Origin: Siphonodentalium dalli
Taxonomy: Eukaryota > Mollusca > Scaphopoda > Gadilida > Siphonodentaliidae
NCBI GenBank assembly: GCA_032622095.1
Contig: CP136066.1
Location: 91,471,319 to 91,535,318 of the forward strand
Direction: 5' to 3'
DNA length: 64,000 nt
Under the pieces are notes generated by a model. It searched no databases, was not told where the DNA came from, and saw only the letters and a program-made list of their open reading frames with translations. A program made the position numbers and the translations under genes. The stretch's first letter is position 1. Each line of letters begins with the position of its first letter. Of this stretch, positions 23,829 through 36,123 are shown in pieces.

Positions 23829-25852
23829 GTAAATTTATCTAAACCCTTTATGTTCTGATAGATCTTCCCATCTACCTATATAAAAGCCAAGTGTTTGTTT
23901 GTGTGTCTGTCTGTCTGTAACTCTGTCAAGATTTTCGCCCGTCTAAAATATATCACACTCTTGTCCGATTGTACCCAAATTTTGGCAGTGTTCTATGGCA
24001 CATCTTAGAATATGACACTTGATTTTTCAGGCCAATCGGTACAAGACGACCTGAGATATAACGCGTTTCCCAATAAAGGTTAACAAGGCGACATTTTCAC
24101 TGATAAAATGTGTTTCTCCGAAGACGATTGTGCTTTCAGCGGCATCCGTCATACAAAACACCAAACTCTGCACACCATTTGCCGACTTTCTTTATATCAT
24201 TATAAGCAGTGACAATATTTTCCTACATGTCATGTTTGTCACCCGTCAATCGTGATGGGCAAACCCAGTTCAGTTATAAAAGTGCACATTGAAATGGTCC
24301 ATTATTCAGCTGGAGGGATGTTCAGAAAATATCAGCAGACGACAGATAGATGAACACATAATACAACTGCAGAAGTATTCCTATTTAATTTCCACCAATG
24401 AATAGGAAGTTTCTGCACTTGCATTATCTGTTTTTCTGTTTGTCATCTGAATGCCAGCAAAGCCATATTTCCGACTAAATCCTGAAAAATTACCCATAAT
24501 TCTGCTGTGGTTAAAGGAGTCGATTATTCAGGGCATAACTGTACCCCCATGACTAAATCTGTTTTTTCTGTTTGCTATCTGCTTATTATAGCCCCATGAC
24601 CAAAGGAAATGGTGGGTATACCCAGGATAGGGATTGGACCGGTGGTCTGGTCCACTAACAAGGCAGTCCAGTCCGGTCGTAATGAAATGTCCCTCAACTC
24701 AGATCAAGATTGAAGAACGGTCCCATGTCAGAGTTCAAACCCACGACCTCCTCATCTCGCCCAGACTGCGATTAACTCTTTCTATATTAAATACATTGAC
24801 GAGTGGTTCCCTTAGGAAATGTTCAGATAATAAGTTCAACAAACAACCTTAGGTCGTTTGTTGAACTTATTATCTAAACATTTCCCACCAATAAATATGA
24901 ATTCTTCTGCACTTGAATAATCTTTTCGTCTGGCTTTCGTCTCCTCATATATCATAGCGGGCTAGCATCACCAAATTCACCCTCTGGGGACCTCATTCTG
25001 CTTGCACCTCAGCACTATTTCAATCCCCTCCAAATGAATAATAGACCATTCCAGTGTTTACTTTTCTAACTAGTTCGGAAAATCCATTCCATATAGAAAG
25101 GGTTACGGTATCTCTTGGGAGCTATGAATATATCTTTGTTGATCTGTATATAAACAACTAACAATTGTTCTCATGCCTTTAATGGTAATCAATCCGATCA
25201 GACAGTCCCCATATTATCAAGATACAACATTTCTTCAAAATATGCTTTAGTTATCAGAATCGATTAATTGCAACAAAATAATGCTACCCACTGTCAAATA
25301 TGGTATCAATTTTCCCAAAATGTTATTTATCAACATTTTGTTCAACGAAATATGGCTGTATTATCACTTGTGTATCATGAAATTTGGCCGTATTACCACT
25401 TGATTTTAGAGTTATTCGTCTTCATTCGCATTTTTATCCGAGGCTGCCCATTTGACGACGTTTTTCTGGGACACAAATAATTGCACATCTCGAGAAATGA
25501 CAAACTTCAAAAATTGATATCTGATCACTCTGAGCTTTGTTGGGTGGGTTCCTCGACTCCATTCAAATATTTTTTACCCCAAAGCCAAAGAAATAGTAAT
25601 TTGGAAGCGTTAATTTGGATAATGCATCTTTAAACTTGCCAATATATTTACAATAAATAGGTGAGAATTTTTTTTTTAATGGATTTGTGGCAATATAAAG
25701 TCCTCATCATATGAACTTTTACTCTGTATATTTGAGAGTTGAGATGATATATATTGCTATCAGAATGGGTGCAGGTACTGCATGGATCATTATAGTGTGT
25801 TCATTGCTTCATATTTGTGTAAAAACATTATCCTTGTTCCTTTCATGATGGG

Positions 25853-26330
25853 AGCTGTGCTTGTGCAGCATTAAAGATCTTGTGCCAGTGCATTCTCTTA
25901 TATATGCCCGTCTCCCATCGGGAGCCTCACATATATAAGAGAATGCACTGGCTTACAATGTCAAGGTAAATATTGTTAGGCCAATGTATTCTCTTATATA
26001 TGCGAGGCTTCCTATATGAGACTCGCATACATAAGAGAATGCATTGGCACATGGTTTCAGAAAATTTCAGGAAGCTCCAGTCATGGAAGGGTTACTGTTG
26101 AATATTCCATTTAATGTGCCAGTTCATTCTCTTATATAAGCGAGTCTTCCATAGGGAGCCTCGCATATATATAAGGGAATAAACTAGTTGTCAAGGTCAA
26201 TATTTTTAGGCCAATGTATTCTCTTATATATGCGGGGCTCCCTATGGGAGACTCGCATTTAAAAGAGAATGCATTGGCACATGGTTTTTCGCAAAATTTG
26301 AGGAAGCTGCAGAAATAGAAGTGTTAAATG
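25853..26330. repeat. Two adjacent family B foldback elements
   Basis: Each contains two hairpin modules built on 'gcattctcttatatatgcga' and its inverse, joined by a spacer 'aaggtaaatattgttaggcc'. Outer parts read 'catgatgggagctgtgct' and 'aggaagctccagtcatgg'. Confidence 0.75.
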
Positions 26331-27761
26331 GTTATGATCGGAATATTTAGATATCCCTCAATGCTAATCAAGCTAGAAAATCAGTCCACATGTCGGTGTT
26401 TGAATACATGACCTCCGCGTTTAGCCCAGACTGCGATTATGGTATATCTTGGGAGCTCCTAATACATCTTTATTGCTAAATATAAAAAAACCAAACATTA
26501 GAATGTGCAAATGTTCCATCATTTTACCATTATTAACATTCGTGCAATCCATCACCAGTGTGTATCATGTGACAGTGAAATAATGGAAATTCATACTGGC
26601 GTGTAAATATTATAAATTGTACTCGCGTTTACGATAATTTATTACTACATTACTTTCTCATGCAGAATTTTTTTTAATGAAGAATCTTACTCGGCATTCT
26701 GGGAGGTAGATAAATTTGATATTGAGAAAGTGAACTCGATCAGTTTCATCTAGCACCTCTCCCCAGGGAAATCACAGATAGGTCTGTTTGCCTTGCACTA
26801 TTAGCAGATACGACCCAGGAGATATATCACTCGATCAGACATTGAAAACCGTCATATAGCTACTCACTGAATACTGCCAGATACAAAAAAGTTGGTTTGG
26901 AATAGCCTGCACCACTGAAATATATATGTTGATTTTTTTTGATAATTAAGTACTTAAATATTTACTCTAAATCGATGATTGGCTAATACTTACATAGCCT
27001 GTACATGTGTGATACACTCAATCATGTTCTGTGATTGGTCAACTGCCAATTGGGTCATGAGTTATCATTTTTTATTTGGAAATGTTGATTTTTTTTAAAC
27101 TGGTTTCCCTCCTGTCCATGTTTCAATTTGTGTTTGTTGTCCCCTTTCCCTACTAAATGGATTCTCCCATTCAGTTATAAAAACTATAATTTGAATGGCT
27201 TATTATTGATTTGGAGGCGTGTTCATGAAAGATCAGCAATGACAGACAGGTGAAAAGATTTTTTTTTTTTTTTTTTTACTTAGAAGAAAGAATGACAAAG
27301 GTGGAAAAAACAAAATGCATGCACACATTCATTCTCTCATTCCAAGGCTTGGATGAGTATTAAAAACTCTTTCATCCCCTGGCCTATTTTCTTACATGTG
27401 ACATATAATTAGAAAATATTTGAAGCCACATAATGAAAAGATGAAAAGATATGAGAAGTTCAGAAGGATTCATATTCATTGAAGGGAAATGTTTAGATAA
27501 AGTTAAACAAATGACCTATGGTTTCCTAAGGGAACTCCTCATCAATGAGTATTTAGTATAGAAATGGTTTATACATGTACATAAACACCCCAGTCGACTA
27601 ACCAACCATTCTAATTAAGAAAAAAATAATCATTTTATTCTTGCCTAAATTACAAACCCTTTGTCAGTGATGAATAGACCCTTCCTATACTAAATGGATT
27701 CTCCCAGTCAGTTAAAAAGTGTACATCAGAATAGTCTATTGTTGATTTGGAGGGATGTTAA

Positions 27762-28096
27762 CCCTTTGGAGAGTATCTGTAACGTCATATACATGATGTC
27801 ATGGGTAAATTTACCGTCTACGTCATAGCAATAATTATTAACAAGATCGGGTCAAAAGGGTCCAATAATTTGTTTTAATTTATGTGCATTTTTTGTTAAC
27901 ATGCGTTATCATAATCGATTGCACTTATACATTTGGGACATTATATTAATTAAAATAACACCTATACAAATCATTTTTAAATCAGATGATTTATTGATGT
28001 TATGTCTACATAAAATAACACTTCCTGAAACGACAAGTATGTCGTTCTACTCCTCAACCGATAAACGACATATATGTCGTTCTACTCGCCAAAGGG
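27762..28096. mobile_element. TTAA-flanked miniature element (family T1), inverted and nested
   Basis: A 335-bp copy of the 11582-11910 element in opposite orientation, between TTAA at 27758-27761 and 28097-28100. It interrupts a family C element (about 27677-28194): the host sequence 'ggagggatgtt' continues after it with 'aggcaacaaaagc', as in the uninterrupted copy near 35845. The nesting confirms both element ends. Confidence 0.8.
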
Positions 28097-28673
28097 TTAA
28101 GGCAACAAAAGCAAATTAAAGATAAATAAAATTGCATAAGGAGCCCTATTTATTGAGGGAATAACTACTCAATGATGCTTTAGTACAGAAAGGGTTAACC
28201 ATTCCATGACTGGAGCTTCCTGAAATTTTGCGAAAAACTCTGTGCCAATGCATTCTCTTACATACACAAGCCTCACATATATAAGAGAATGCATTAGCCT
28301 AACAGTATTTACCTTCACCCGTGTAAGCCTGTGCACTCTTATATTTGCGAGGCTCCCTATGGGACACTCAAATATATAAGAGAGTGCACTGGAACATGAC
28401 ATTTAATGCTGCACCAGCACAGCTGCTGTCATGAAAGTGATAAATTGCCTGAAATGCTAAACGCTGGAGTTTTCTGATTTCTAGAATAACCTTTAAAATT
28501 CACATGGTTTTGGTACGTCTGTGATTAATCGTCAAATAAATTATTAAGTTCTGTGACAAGTATGCAAGGAATTCAGCCATCGATAGGCGCAATGAAAAGA
28601 TCGCTGATTTGTTATTGAGACACTCCTGATATGTTCTTCTTGTAAAGTGCCAATCAGATCCCCCCACAGTTAA

Positions 28674-28907
28674 CCTTTTCAATACGGGAGCAGTGCTGTG
28701 CAGCATTAAAGATCATGTGCCAGTGCATTTTATTATATATGCGAGTCTCCCATAAGGAGCCTCACATATATAAGAGAATGCACTAGCTTACAAGGTAAAT
28801 ATTGATAGGCCAATGCATTCTCTTATATATGCGAGGCTCCCTAAGGGGGACTAGAATATTTAAGAGAATGCATAGGAACCGTGTTTTCACAGAATTTCAT
28901 GAAAGGA
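28674..28907. mobile_element. TTAA-flanked family B element
   Basis: TTAA at 28670-28673 and 28908-28911. It has the same two-hairpin layout as the other B elements. Flanking sequences 28500-28630 and 28915-29045 are diverged copies of each other ('cacatggttttgg', 'ctgtgattgatcgtcaaata'). Confidence 0.72.
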
Positions 28908-29672
28908 TTAACCTTGAGAATTCACATGGTTTTGGCAAGTCTGTGATTGATCGTCAAATAAATTAGGTTCTGTGACAGGTATTCAAGGAATTCAGCTGTC
29001 GATAGACGTAACGAAAAGATCGCCGATTTGTCATTGAGACACTCCTGATTGTTCATTCATATTAAATTCAGAGAGAAGTCAGTGATGCACAATGAATAGT
29101 CTCATAGAGAAACCATCAGCAAACATTTTTTAATGAGAATTTACAATATGTTCCACTCGTACAGTGCCAATCAGAATGATTTTTTTTCTGAATTAGAATG
29201 GTTGGTTGGTGGAGTGGCGAAAAGATAATACAAGTGGAGAAGGATTCTTTTTCATTGGTGGGAAATGTTTAGATAATGATTTCCGGAAATGGCCTACATG
29301 TACTTATTATCTGAACATTTCCTAAGGGAACTACTCGTCAATGAGTGTTTAGTATAGAAAAGGTTAAGTCAACATCCATATCATGCATGATGCATGATCT
29401 AAACCCAAGCCTGATTTTACAAAGTCGGAAAATCAATGACTTGTTTGTTATAGCTTCTCCAACATCAGATTTGATGTAAGCACTCACATAAAATTTTACA
29501 ATAGAAGGTTGTATACCCTTCAGTCATTGTTAAATCTTTCAACAGTTCAGACAGTTACCGTTGACTTTGAAACAAAGCTTGAAAACATTCTGTTCAATAA
29601 GATTGTTTGGGCTAACAAAGTAACTGGTTTGTAGAACGCAGTTCTCCTAGCATTTAACTCTTCATTTATTAA

Positions 29673-29948
29673 CCCTTTCATGACTGGAGCTTCCTGAAAT
29701 TTTGTGAAAACCCTGTGCCAGTGCAATGAATGCATTCTCTTATATATGCGAGTATCCCATAGCGAATCTAACATATATAAGAGAATACATTGGCCTAACA
29801 ATATTTACCTTGACCGTGTAAGCCAGTGCATTCTCGTATGTATGCGAGGCTCCCTATATGCGAGGCTATGGGAGACTCACAAACATAAGAGAATGCACTG
29901 ACACAGGATTTTTAATGCTGCACCAGCGCAGCTTCCATCATGAATGGT
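29673..29948. mobile_element. TTAA-flanked family B element
   Basis: TTAA at 29669-29672 and 29949-29952. The left end is 'ccctttcatgactggagc' and the right end 'gcttccatcatgaatgg'. Two internal hairpin modules. Confidence 0.75.
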
Positions 29949-30575
29949 TTAAAAATTGCCCAGTAACGAGATTATCGCATGTTGAAATGATTGTTATGTA
30001 AACAGTATCTGTTACAGCTTTGTCAACAAACATCACCAATGCTAATTATGATTAAAATATTTAGTTGAAAATCTGTGATTTCCTGAATATTTTTCAAGGC
30101 TTTGACCTTTCAAATATTCACTTTCATTATTGAATTGTCTTTTTTGGTAGCTCTATTGATGTAACAATAATGAAACTGTCGGATTTAAAAAAAATACTTT
30201 ATTGACACTATATACATGAACATATTCAAACATTTCATATACAGCATAATGACAATAACAACAGCTATGTCCTGGTATGGGTGGGGGAGCTTTCACATGC
30301 AACTCGCCCATGCCTTACACACATTAAAAATTGAAACGAACGACTTCTTATATGTTTCTTTATTACTTAAATATATATATGAATGGATGACCACCAGAAA
30401 AATTTGAATATGTTTTTATTATACATGTAATTTATTATCTCCAATATGACAAAAATTGCCTCAAGTCATTTTCTGGGTGTCCGATGCCCTCTCTACTCAC
30501 CTTTTTTCAGTTCTGAATGGTAGATTCAATTCCATCAACAAAGGGCTCCATTCTTAAGTTCATTTTACTTTTCAG

Positions 30576-30793
30576 CTGCTACGACATTGCATTTTGACAG
30601 CCAAGAATATTTCAAGATCAGAATGCCGGAGGAATCGCACACGGAAGCTGAGGACATATCTCTGCGCTTCAATACAATGCGACAGAACGGACTTCTGTTT
30701 ATAACCTCATCATCGTCTTCTGCTGACATCATGGAACTCTACCTCTCTTCAGGATCACTGACACTGAATATTAATGTTGGAGGCGGAAGAAAG
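30576..30793 (+). CDS. NRXN: Alpha-neurexin exon E2: first half of LNS4
   Basis: The exon starts in phase 1 after ttacttttcag and completes an Ala codon with the last base of E1. It reads AATTLHFDSQEYFKI, then HTEAEDISLRFNTMRQNGLL and MELYLSSGSLTLNINVGGG. This is the N-terminal half of LNS4, whose vertebrate counterpart also begins directly after EGF-B and carries the HTEAED motif. It ends at Lys before gtaatg, in phase 0. In vertebrate neurexins the alternative splice site 3 lies at this point of LNS4, so the junction with E3 is a natural place for an alternative insert. Two near repeats of the bases GAAGGGTGGAGTCA follow the donor and lie in the intron. Confidence 0.92.
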
Positions 30794-32092
30794 GTAATGA
30801 AGGGTGGAGTCAGGGGAGCTTCCGTTTATGAAGGGTGGAGTCAAGGGAGCTTATTTTTATTCCAAAGAAAAAAATATTTGTAGTTTGGTTATCCTACTGA
30901 CCCAATCTTTAACTCCCCTTAGCTTGAAGTTATTTGTCTCCCGACCTTCTGAAAGAAAAGGGGGACTATAGAAACGGGCTCTGTCCGTCCGTTCGTCCGT
31001 CCGTCACACTTTTGAGTACCTTCATGGTGTAATCATCTCCTCCTACAGATTTCATCCCAGAGGTTTGAAACTTCAGAATATTGTTGCCCATATATTGAAT
31101 ATGTGCAACATCTATATAGATGACGGAAAAAATATTTTTTACAGAGTTATTAACCCTTTTCGACTTAGAAAATTTCAACATTTGTTATAATTTTCTGTAT
31201 GAGGGTACCTTCATGGTGTAATCAACTCCTCCTACAGTTTTGATCGTAGATATTTGAAACTTCAGAGTATTGTTACCCACATATTGGAGATGTGCAACAT
31301 GTATATAGATGACGGAAAAATCATTTTTTTACGGAGTTATTAACATTTTTTTTAATTTCTTTAACAAAGCAGCATCGACTTGCCACGTTGTCGTGGGACA
31401 TTGTGGTCGGCTGACCTTTTATTTTTCGTGGTTTTCTAGAAAATATTAGAAATTTTTGTAAATGTTTTACATAAAAAATGAAAATCACTTTTCAATGTCA
31501 CTCAATGGGTTGATTTATCAGTGAATTCATTGTGTTTATTACAGTTATTACAGTATTCAAGTCTTGCCATTTTCTCTGGGCCGCAAATGACTCGTCCTGG
31601 CAGACTCGTTGATATACAGCAAAAATAAGCTCAACCTGAATACAGATTAGGGGATATAGAAACGAACAAAAGGGAAAAAGCAACTGAAAACAATGTTAAT
31701 TTTAGACTATAGATACTTCCCAGCAGATGAGGTCTAAGCAGAATGAGGTCCCCAGAGGGTGAATTTGGTGAAGCTAGCCCACTCTAATCTGCAGACCTCA
31801 TTCTGCAAGTTACAGATGCCCTATTTCAAGGCTTGACACTGCTCCAACAATCTCTTGTGTGGTTCACTGAGTTCAGGATGTGTCCTGGCGGGTCAGATCC
31901 TATCTATCCCAGCAGATAACCCTTTTTATACTAAAAGGATTCTCCAACTCAGTCATAAAAGTATACATTGGAATGGGCTATTGTTAATCTGGAGGGGTTT
32001 TCAGGAAAAATAAGCAGAAGGTATCCAATTTATTGGTGGGAAATTTTCAGATAATAAGTTTAATAATGACCTATGGTCGTTTGTTGAACTTA

Positions 32093-32350
32093 TTATCTGA
32101 ACACATCCCAAGGTATAACTACTCATCAATGAGTGTTTAGTATAGAAAGGGTTAACCCTGTCACCACTAAATAGATTCTTATCTGAACACATCCCAAGGT
32201 ATAACTACTCATCAATGAGTGTTTAGTATAGAAAGGGTTAACCCTGTCACCACTAAATAGATTCTTATCTGAACACATCCCAAGGTATAACTACTCATCA
32301 ATGAGTGTTTAGTATAGAAAGGGTTAACCCTGTCACCACTAAATAGATTC
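32093..32350. repeat. 86-bp tandem triplication of a TTAA element end
   Basis: Three near-identical units starting 'ttatctgaacacatccca' at 32093, 32179 and 32265. Each holds the right end of a family C element, the TTAA, and the first bases of the next element ('ccctgtcaccactaaatag'). Confidence 0.88.
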
Positions 32351-32887
32351 TTCTGCATCTGTACCTGTAATGTTTCCGTGCAGAAGACATTGCTGGCTGT
32401 AGGCACCGGAAGTGTTTTTTTTGTGAGCACGGGTTATATATTACTTCTTGCCAGCCATCATCTCACTTTCATTTTGAAGTCCCACTTGACTTCAAGTACT
32501 GTCACTAACTCACTTGACATACTATACAGATACTGCACATACGTTTACGAACAGTCAAAACACTATTAACAAGTGTCCCTGGAAAGCTATCAATTTATCA
32601 AATAACTTTGGTGTTCCAAAAGTTTCCCACACTCACTTGACATTATAGAAATACTGCACATTCTTAGGCACTTGAAGTCTTTATAGTGACCAATAAAAAC
32701 TGTTAAAAAGTGTCCCCGAGAAGCTATCAATTAACTTTGGTCTTCCTCCTTTATTGTGGTCATGATGCAACAATATCCCATTCAAATGATTCCATTGCAT
32801 TGGCGGTTGTCGTTATGTATCCATATCATCAGAAGTTTGTGTGTGCTTAGTGTTTCTGTTGGTGCCTTTAAAATTATTTACTGTAAT

Positions 32888-33064
32888 ATGGCACAAATTG
32901 ATGAAGAAAGTAACACAGATTCTTCCGAAATTTATGATTCTGATGAACTTATAGACATTCATTCGGCACCATTCAATAATACCTGGAATTCATTATCCGG
33001 ACAACCTGTGTGTTCTCCATCAGATTATCTGCCTGGACCACACCTACTACATCAGGCTGACTAG
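32888..33064 (+). pseudogene. Possible transposase N-terminal fragment
   Basis: A frame with an acidic start, MAQIDEESNTDSSEIYDSDE, stops after about 58 codons. Such acidic openings occur in piggyBac-type transposases, and the many TTAA-flanked elements nearby need such an enzyme. No catalytic domain is present, so this is a weak suggestion. Confidence 0.2.
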
Positions 33065-33096
33065 GTAGACATCTAGGATGCTGCTGTTTACTTTAA

Positions 33097-33325
33097 CCCT
33101 TTGAGTGCCAGGGGCCGATCTCATCGGCCCTAAACCTACAAAATAAGTCTGTTAAAGAATATAAGAATAAATTATTAAAATTGTAAAAACAATAAAAAAA
33201 AAATTGTTAGGCCAATGCATTCTCTTATATATGCGAGGCGACCTATGGTCGACTCGCATATATAAGAGAATGCATTGGCACAGGGTATATGGGTTGATAC
33301 AAAAATCGACCTGGCACTCAAAGGG
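33097..33325. mobile_element. TTAA-flanked element (family T2) containing a B hairpin
   Basis: TTAA at 33093-33096 and 33326-33329. Terminal inverted repeats CCCTTTGAGTGCCAG are perfect over 15 bp. Inside, at about 33208-33280, sits the 'ccaatgcattctcttatata' hairpin module. Directly after it (33330-33400) comes a partial family B element. Confidence 0.8.
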
Positions 33326-34490
33326 TTAACACTGTCATGTCTGGAGCCTCCTGAGATTTTGCGAAAACCCTGTGCCAATGCATTCTCTTATATATATTAT
33401 AATTAATAAGAACTTCCAAAGAAATTTAAATGGTTTTATTGTTTGCATTCTTTATGCCAGCGTTATTTCTCTTTGTTTATATTGATGATATTTATTAATA
33501 TTATTTCTGTCTGCATGAATGTCTCAATGTTTTATCAGATCTCAATGGAATTGGGTGGAAATATTCAATACAAGGACAGCTTTAAAAAAAAGAATCTATT
33601 GATAGGATCGAAAATGGTCACAGTCCTGTGACTTCTAGTGAGGGTATGCTCTCCCTAAGCGGTATGCCATATGGGGGTATGCACTGGGCAACAGCCCATC
33701 TCTTGTTTTTTTTAGAGCAGTTCAGACCTTAGTTACGAAAATACATAATTTAAAGGCAGCACGATTCAATGCACTGTGTTCTTTATTTTTGTGTAAAAGT
33801 TACTCCAAATGTCAATAATATCAGATTTGAACAAACTTCAGGACCTCAGCCCAGCCTGGGTCTGACATTTGCAGAATCAGTTCTGCCTAGGCCACATACG
33901 CACTAAATTTCCTGTTTCTCAGGAATGCATGCATGGTCTCAAAACCACTAATGTGCAACCTTTTTATTCATGATCAATTTGTCGGGATCACCAAATAATC
34001 TCCTTGGAACTCATTCTGCTTAGGCCTCATCTTCTGGGAAGTATATATTGTCTCAAATTAACATTGTTTTTAGTTACTTTTTCCCTTCTCTTCAGTTTCT
34101 ATATCCCCTAAATTTGCAGAAGATAAAATGCATAATTGAGGTGACTAATGTGTGAACATATCAACTTCAACTGAGGAACTTCAATCTGATCCTAGGTTTC
34201 CCATAGCAGTTGAGATCTATAAAGCAGAAAGAGTTACCAGAGGATGAATTTGGTAATGCCTGCCATGCGGGATAGCGTCACAAAATTCACCCTCTGGGGA
34301 CCTCATTATGCAAATCTCAGACACACTATTTCCAGACTTGACCTCAGCATTAAACTGAAAACAGTAAAATGTTTCCACTGTCAGAATTAAGTCTATGGAC
34401 AATTTTAACACTGTTATAACCTATTGGCAACTCACGCGTTGTAAAGCTTAGTTTCAGGCGGTCTATTAAAGTTAACTACAGACCCACATA

Positions 34491-34752
34491 CAGTATAAAT
34501 GCCCTAAATAATCGACTCCTTATCCACAGCAGAATTATGGGTAATTTTTCAGGATTTAGTCAGAAATATGGCTTGTTGCCATTCATCGGAATGCTCTCAC
34601 TGAGAGCTTTCAATGGCAGCAAGCCATATTTCCAACTCTCACTGATCGAGATCTTTCCGATGAATGGCAACAAGCCATATTTCCGACTAAATCCTGATAA
34701 AATACCCATAATTCTGTTGTGGTTAAGGAGTTGATTATTTAGGGCATTAATG
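34491..34752. mobile_element. Family A palindromic element
   Basis: TA-flanked foldback with an extra internal inverted segment. The flanking 14 bases TACAGACCCACATA occur on both sides (34477-34490 and 34753-34766), longer than the TA duplication expected for a mariner-type element. Confidence 0.75.
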
Positions 34753-35004
34753 TACAGACCCACATAGTGGATAGATTGTGGGTCGGAAAAGTTGCCTCCG
34801 GCAATCAGAACTCACTATTAGTAGGCCCAAGATAAAAGTGTCCAATTGAAACGATTTACATGACACGATTGGCATAATTTGGGGGAAGCATGCTTTCTTC
34901 TAAGAAATGAAATTTTGATGAGTTTAGGATAGACTTGGTATGTCAGTATGTTTACAGACTGTGTGTTCAGGGTGATTGACACCTTTATTTTAAATATTTT
35001 GCAG

Positions 35005-35113
35005 GCACTAACAGTTGGTCGTGTGCTGAATGATAACAGATGGCACACTGTTTACATCAAGAGACGGGCTCAAGCCATTGAGCTCAGCATTGACGGTGAT
35101 AGGCCAGTCACCG
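35005..35113 (+). CDS. NRXN: Alpha-neurexin exon E3: middle of LNS4
   Basis: A 109-bp exon, phase 0 in and phase 1 out, with acceptor tattttgcag|gca and donor ccg|gtatgt. It encodes ALTVGRVLNDNRWHTVYIKR followed by RAQAIELSIDGDRPVT. The LNDNxWHTV motif followed by a basic strand and an xLSIDG strand is the standard centre of a laminin-G fold and matches vertebrate LNS4 (LNDNEWHTV). Too short to show as an open frame of its own, it was found by scanning for the missing LamG centre between E2 and E5. Splicing to E5 directly, or through the candidate exon E4, keeps the frame. Confidence 0.92.
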
Positions 35114-36123
35114 GTATGTCCCTATAATAGAGTTATGTCCCTTCCACACTATCAATATTTATCTATGATGTTGTTTATATGTTTATAATACCATTTGATG
35201 GAGTAGTTATTGATATACATTATTAACGTGATGTGAAATTAACACTCCGGTTGGATGATCAAATAGAAATAGAGAATAATCTTGCTCATAGTAGTTATTT
35301 TTAAGAATATATTTAATCCAAATTTACAGCACACACCATCATTTTTATATATTTTAATTAAATGCAATTACTCTATATGACAAAATCATTAGCATTAGCT
35401 TTTCACCGATTGTTGAATCCCGAATCAAGATGTAAATATTTACAATTAAGCGTAGTTTAGACGATGATTTCTATAGAGTGGTAAAGTCCAAAACATTGAG
35501 ATTTTCTGCAATGTTAGTAGAATGCCACATTCCAACAGTTGTCATAGTGCCTGAGTACTAACTCAGTTTCACGCACCCAAACAAGTGCAGGAAGATTTTA
35601 ATAACTGAAGAAACTCATGGAGATTGTAGTATTTTAATATGCAGAGCCATCAAATTACGACCTGAATCAACCAAGATCAAGGGGGACAACTGCCAGAAAA
35701 GGCACTTTATTCAGTTATAACCATTCGCATATATGCTGAGAAGGCAACATTTTGTAATCCTGCAGCATCTTAACCCTTTCCATACTAAATGGATTCTCCC
35801 AGTCAGTTAAAAAGTGTACATTTGATTGGTCTATTTTTAATTTGGAGGGATGTTAAGGTGATAAAAGCAGACGAAAGATAAATAAAAGTGCAGATGAAGC
35901 CCAGGTATTTTTTGAGGGAAATCTTTAGATAATAAGTTCAACAAATGATGGTCAGTTTGTTGAACTTATTATCTGAATATTTCCTATGGGAACTACTTAT
36001 CAATGAGTATTTTATAACATATAAAGAGGTTATGGTACTTTCCCAGACCAAGCTCATACTAAGCTGCTTCTCCGTCATGACAATATAATTATGGTGTTTT
36101 AGCAGATATATGAGGTATGTCTT

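Larger units (their letters stand above)
23829..30575 (+). other. NRXN: Neurexin intron E1-E2
   Basis: 6.7 kb. Contains a simple TGTCTGTC repeat start at 23900, a half family A element (24452-24540), and an inverted family C element (24777-25106) with a family D fragment inside. A 500-bp dispersed repeat follows (25115-25640), then family B elements (25853-26093, 26095-26330, 28199-28440, 28674-28907, 29673-29948), two further family C copies (about 27140-27575 and 27677-28194) and the nested T1 element. No further exon is recognised. Confidence 0.7.
30794..35004 (+). other. NRXN: Neurexin intron E2-E3 (SS3 position)
   Basis: 4.2 kb. Holds two diverged copies of a repeat with 'accttcatggtgtaatca' (31010-31130 and 31200-31340), a family D fragment (31690-31830), a family C element with an 86-bp triplication (31919-32350), a weak 125-bp tandem repeat (32480-32730), the TTAA element 33097-33325, D fragments (33850-34345) and a family A element (34491-34752). 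A short alternative exon would be expected here by analogy with splice site 3, but none could be identified. Confidence 0.65.
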
